A DNA stretch of 8,549 nucleotides, taken from NCBI GenBank assembly GCA_947623765.1, contig CANQIG010000068.1, forward strand, positions 1-8,549, read 5' to 3'. Below the pieces are notes generated by a model. The model saw only the letters and a program-made list of their open reading frames with translations, was not told where the DNA came from and did not search any database. The position numbers and the translations under genes are program-made. Positions 6,878-8,549 of this stretch are shown here, one piece after another. The stretch is from an uncultured Clostridia bacterium (lineage in GTDB: Bacteria; Bacillota; Clostridia; Oscillospirales; Acutalibacteraceae). Within the stretch, counting starts at the first letter, position 1. Each line of letters begins with the position of its first letter.

Positions 6878-6896
6878 CCCGAAATAGATATAACCG

Positions 6897-8216
<1,320 letters not shown>

Positions 8217-8232
8217 GGGTTACGCCCTTTCC

Positions 8233-8549
8233 TTACTTGAGTTTCGTTTCGATGACCTTATCGATCAGCCCGTATTCGAGCGCTTCGTTCGCGGTCATCC
8301 AGTTGTCGCGCTCCGTATCCGCCGCGACCCGCTCGATGCTCTGCCCGGTGCGCTCGGCGAGGATCTCGTTCAAATGCTTTTTGATCCTGAGAATGTGATT
8401 CGCCTGGATCGCGATGTCCGTTGCCTGTCCCTGCGACCCGCCGGAGGGCTGGTGGATCATGATCTCGGCGTTCGGCAGCGCAAAGCGCTTGCCCTTCGTC
8501 CCCGCCGCAAGCAGGAACGCGCCCATGCTGGCCGCCATGCCGATGCAGA
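8233..8549 (-). CDS. clpP: ClpP serine protease subunit, C-terminal part (N-terminus outside the window)
   Basis: ClpP forms the barrel-shaped proteolytic chamber (two heptameric rings) that works with ClpX or other Clp ATPases. The frame is open to the window edge, giving 104 residues of the usual roughly 195, so about 90 N-terminal residues are missing. The fragment starts C-I-G-M-A-A-S-M-G-A, placing the catalytic serine codon at 8529-8527. The catalytic histidine is in MIHQPSGG and the aspartate in the ERDNWM segment, so the whole triad is present. The helix with GQATDIAIQANHILRIKK is also typical. The internal ATG at 8538 is not the start, because conserved family sequence continues upstream of it. 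The gene ends with TAA, 16 bases before clpX. Confidence 0.97.
   Translation of the reverse strand, partial: CIGMAASMGAFLLAAGTKGKRFALPNAEIMIHQPSGGSQGQATDIAIQANHILRIKKHLNEILAERTGQSIERVAADTERDNWMTANEALEYGLIDKVIETKLK

Overview
All genes in this window are on the minus strand, so transcription runs from right to left. The content points to a moderately GC-rich member of the Clostridia (Bacillota), probably close to Oscillospiraceae. The evidence is the classic Firmicutes order clpP-clpX-lon-engB, a YerC/TrpR-family regulator of the Gram-positive type, purine-rich Shine-Dalgarno sites and a TTG start. This is an inference from gene content; no taxonomic marker is present.

Right part (8549 down to about 3759) is a protein quality-control cluster. 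It holds the C-terminal part of ClpP, the complete unfoldase ClpX that feeds it, the complete ATP-dependent protease Lon, and the ribosome-assembly GTPase EngB/YsxC. The clpP-clpX gap is 16 bases and lon-engB overlap in ATGA, so both pairs look co-transcribed and the second translationally coupled. The 105-base clpX-lon gap holds strong hairpins ending in U-tracts, the last one touching the lon ribosome binding site. The engB reading frame is broken once, by one extra base near 4014-4017; both halves are otherwise well conserved.

Middle part (3686-2379) is lysA, diaminopimelate decarboxylase, the last step of lysine synthesis. It follows engB by 72 bases with no promoter that I can see, so it probably shares the upstream transcript.

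The intergenic region 2090-2378 holds a weak terminator-like hairpin for the lysA side, a TTCG-rich tract, a near-perfect 26-base inverted repeat, and a good sigma-A promoter reading left into the next unit.

Left part (2089-88) is a compact second transcription unit: a YerC/TrpR-like regulator, a SAM-dependent methyltransferase overlapping it by 14 bases, and the redox-regulated chaperone Hsp33 (hslO, TTG start). A short open frame continues off the left edge and may be the start of another gene.

I see no mobile element, CRISPR array, tRNA or rRNA, and no clearly new biological system. The region is mostly conserved housekeeping. The points most worth a second look are the engB frameshift, the terminator-like structure directly before lon, and the inverted repeat above the regulator's promoter.
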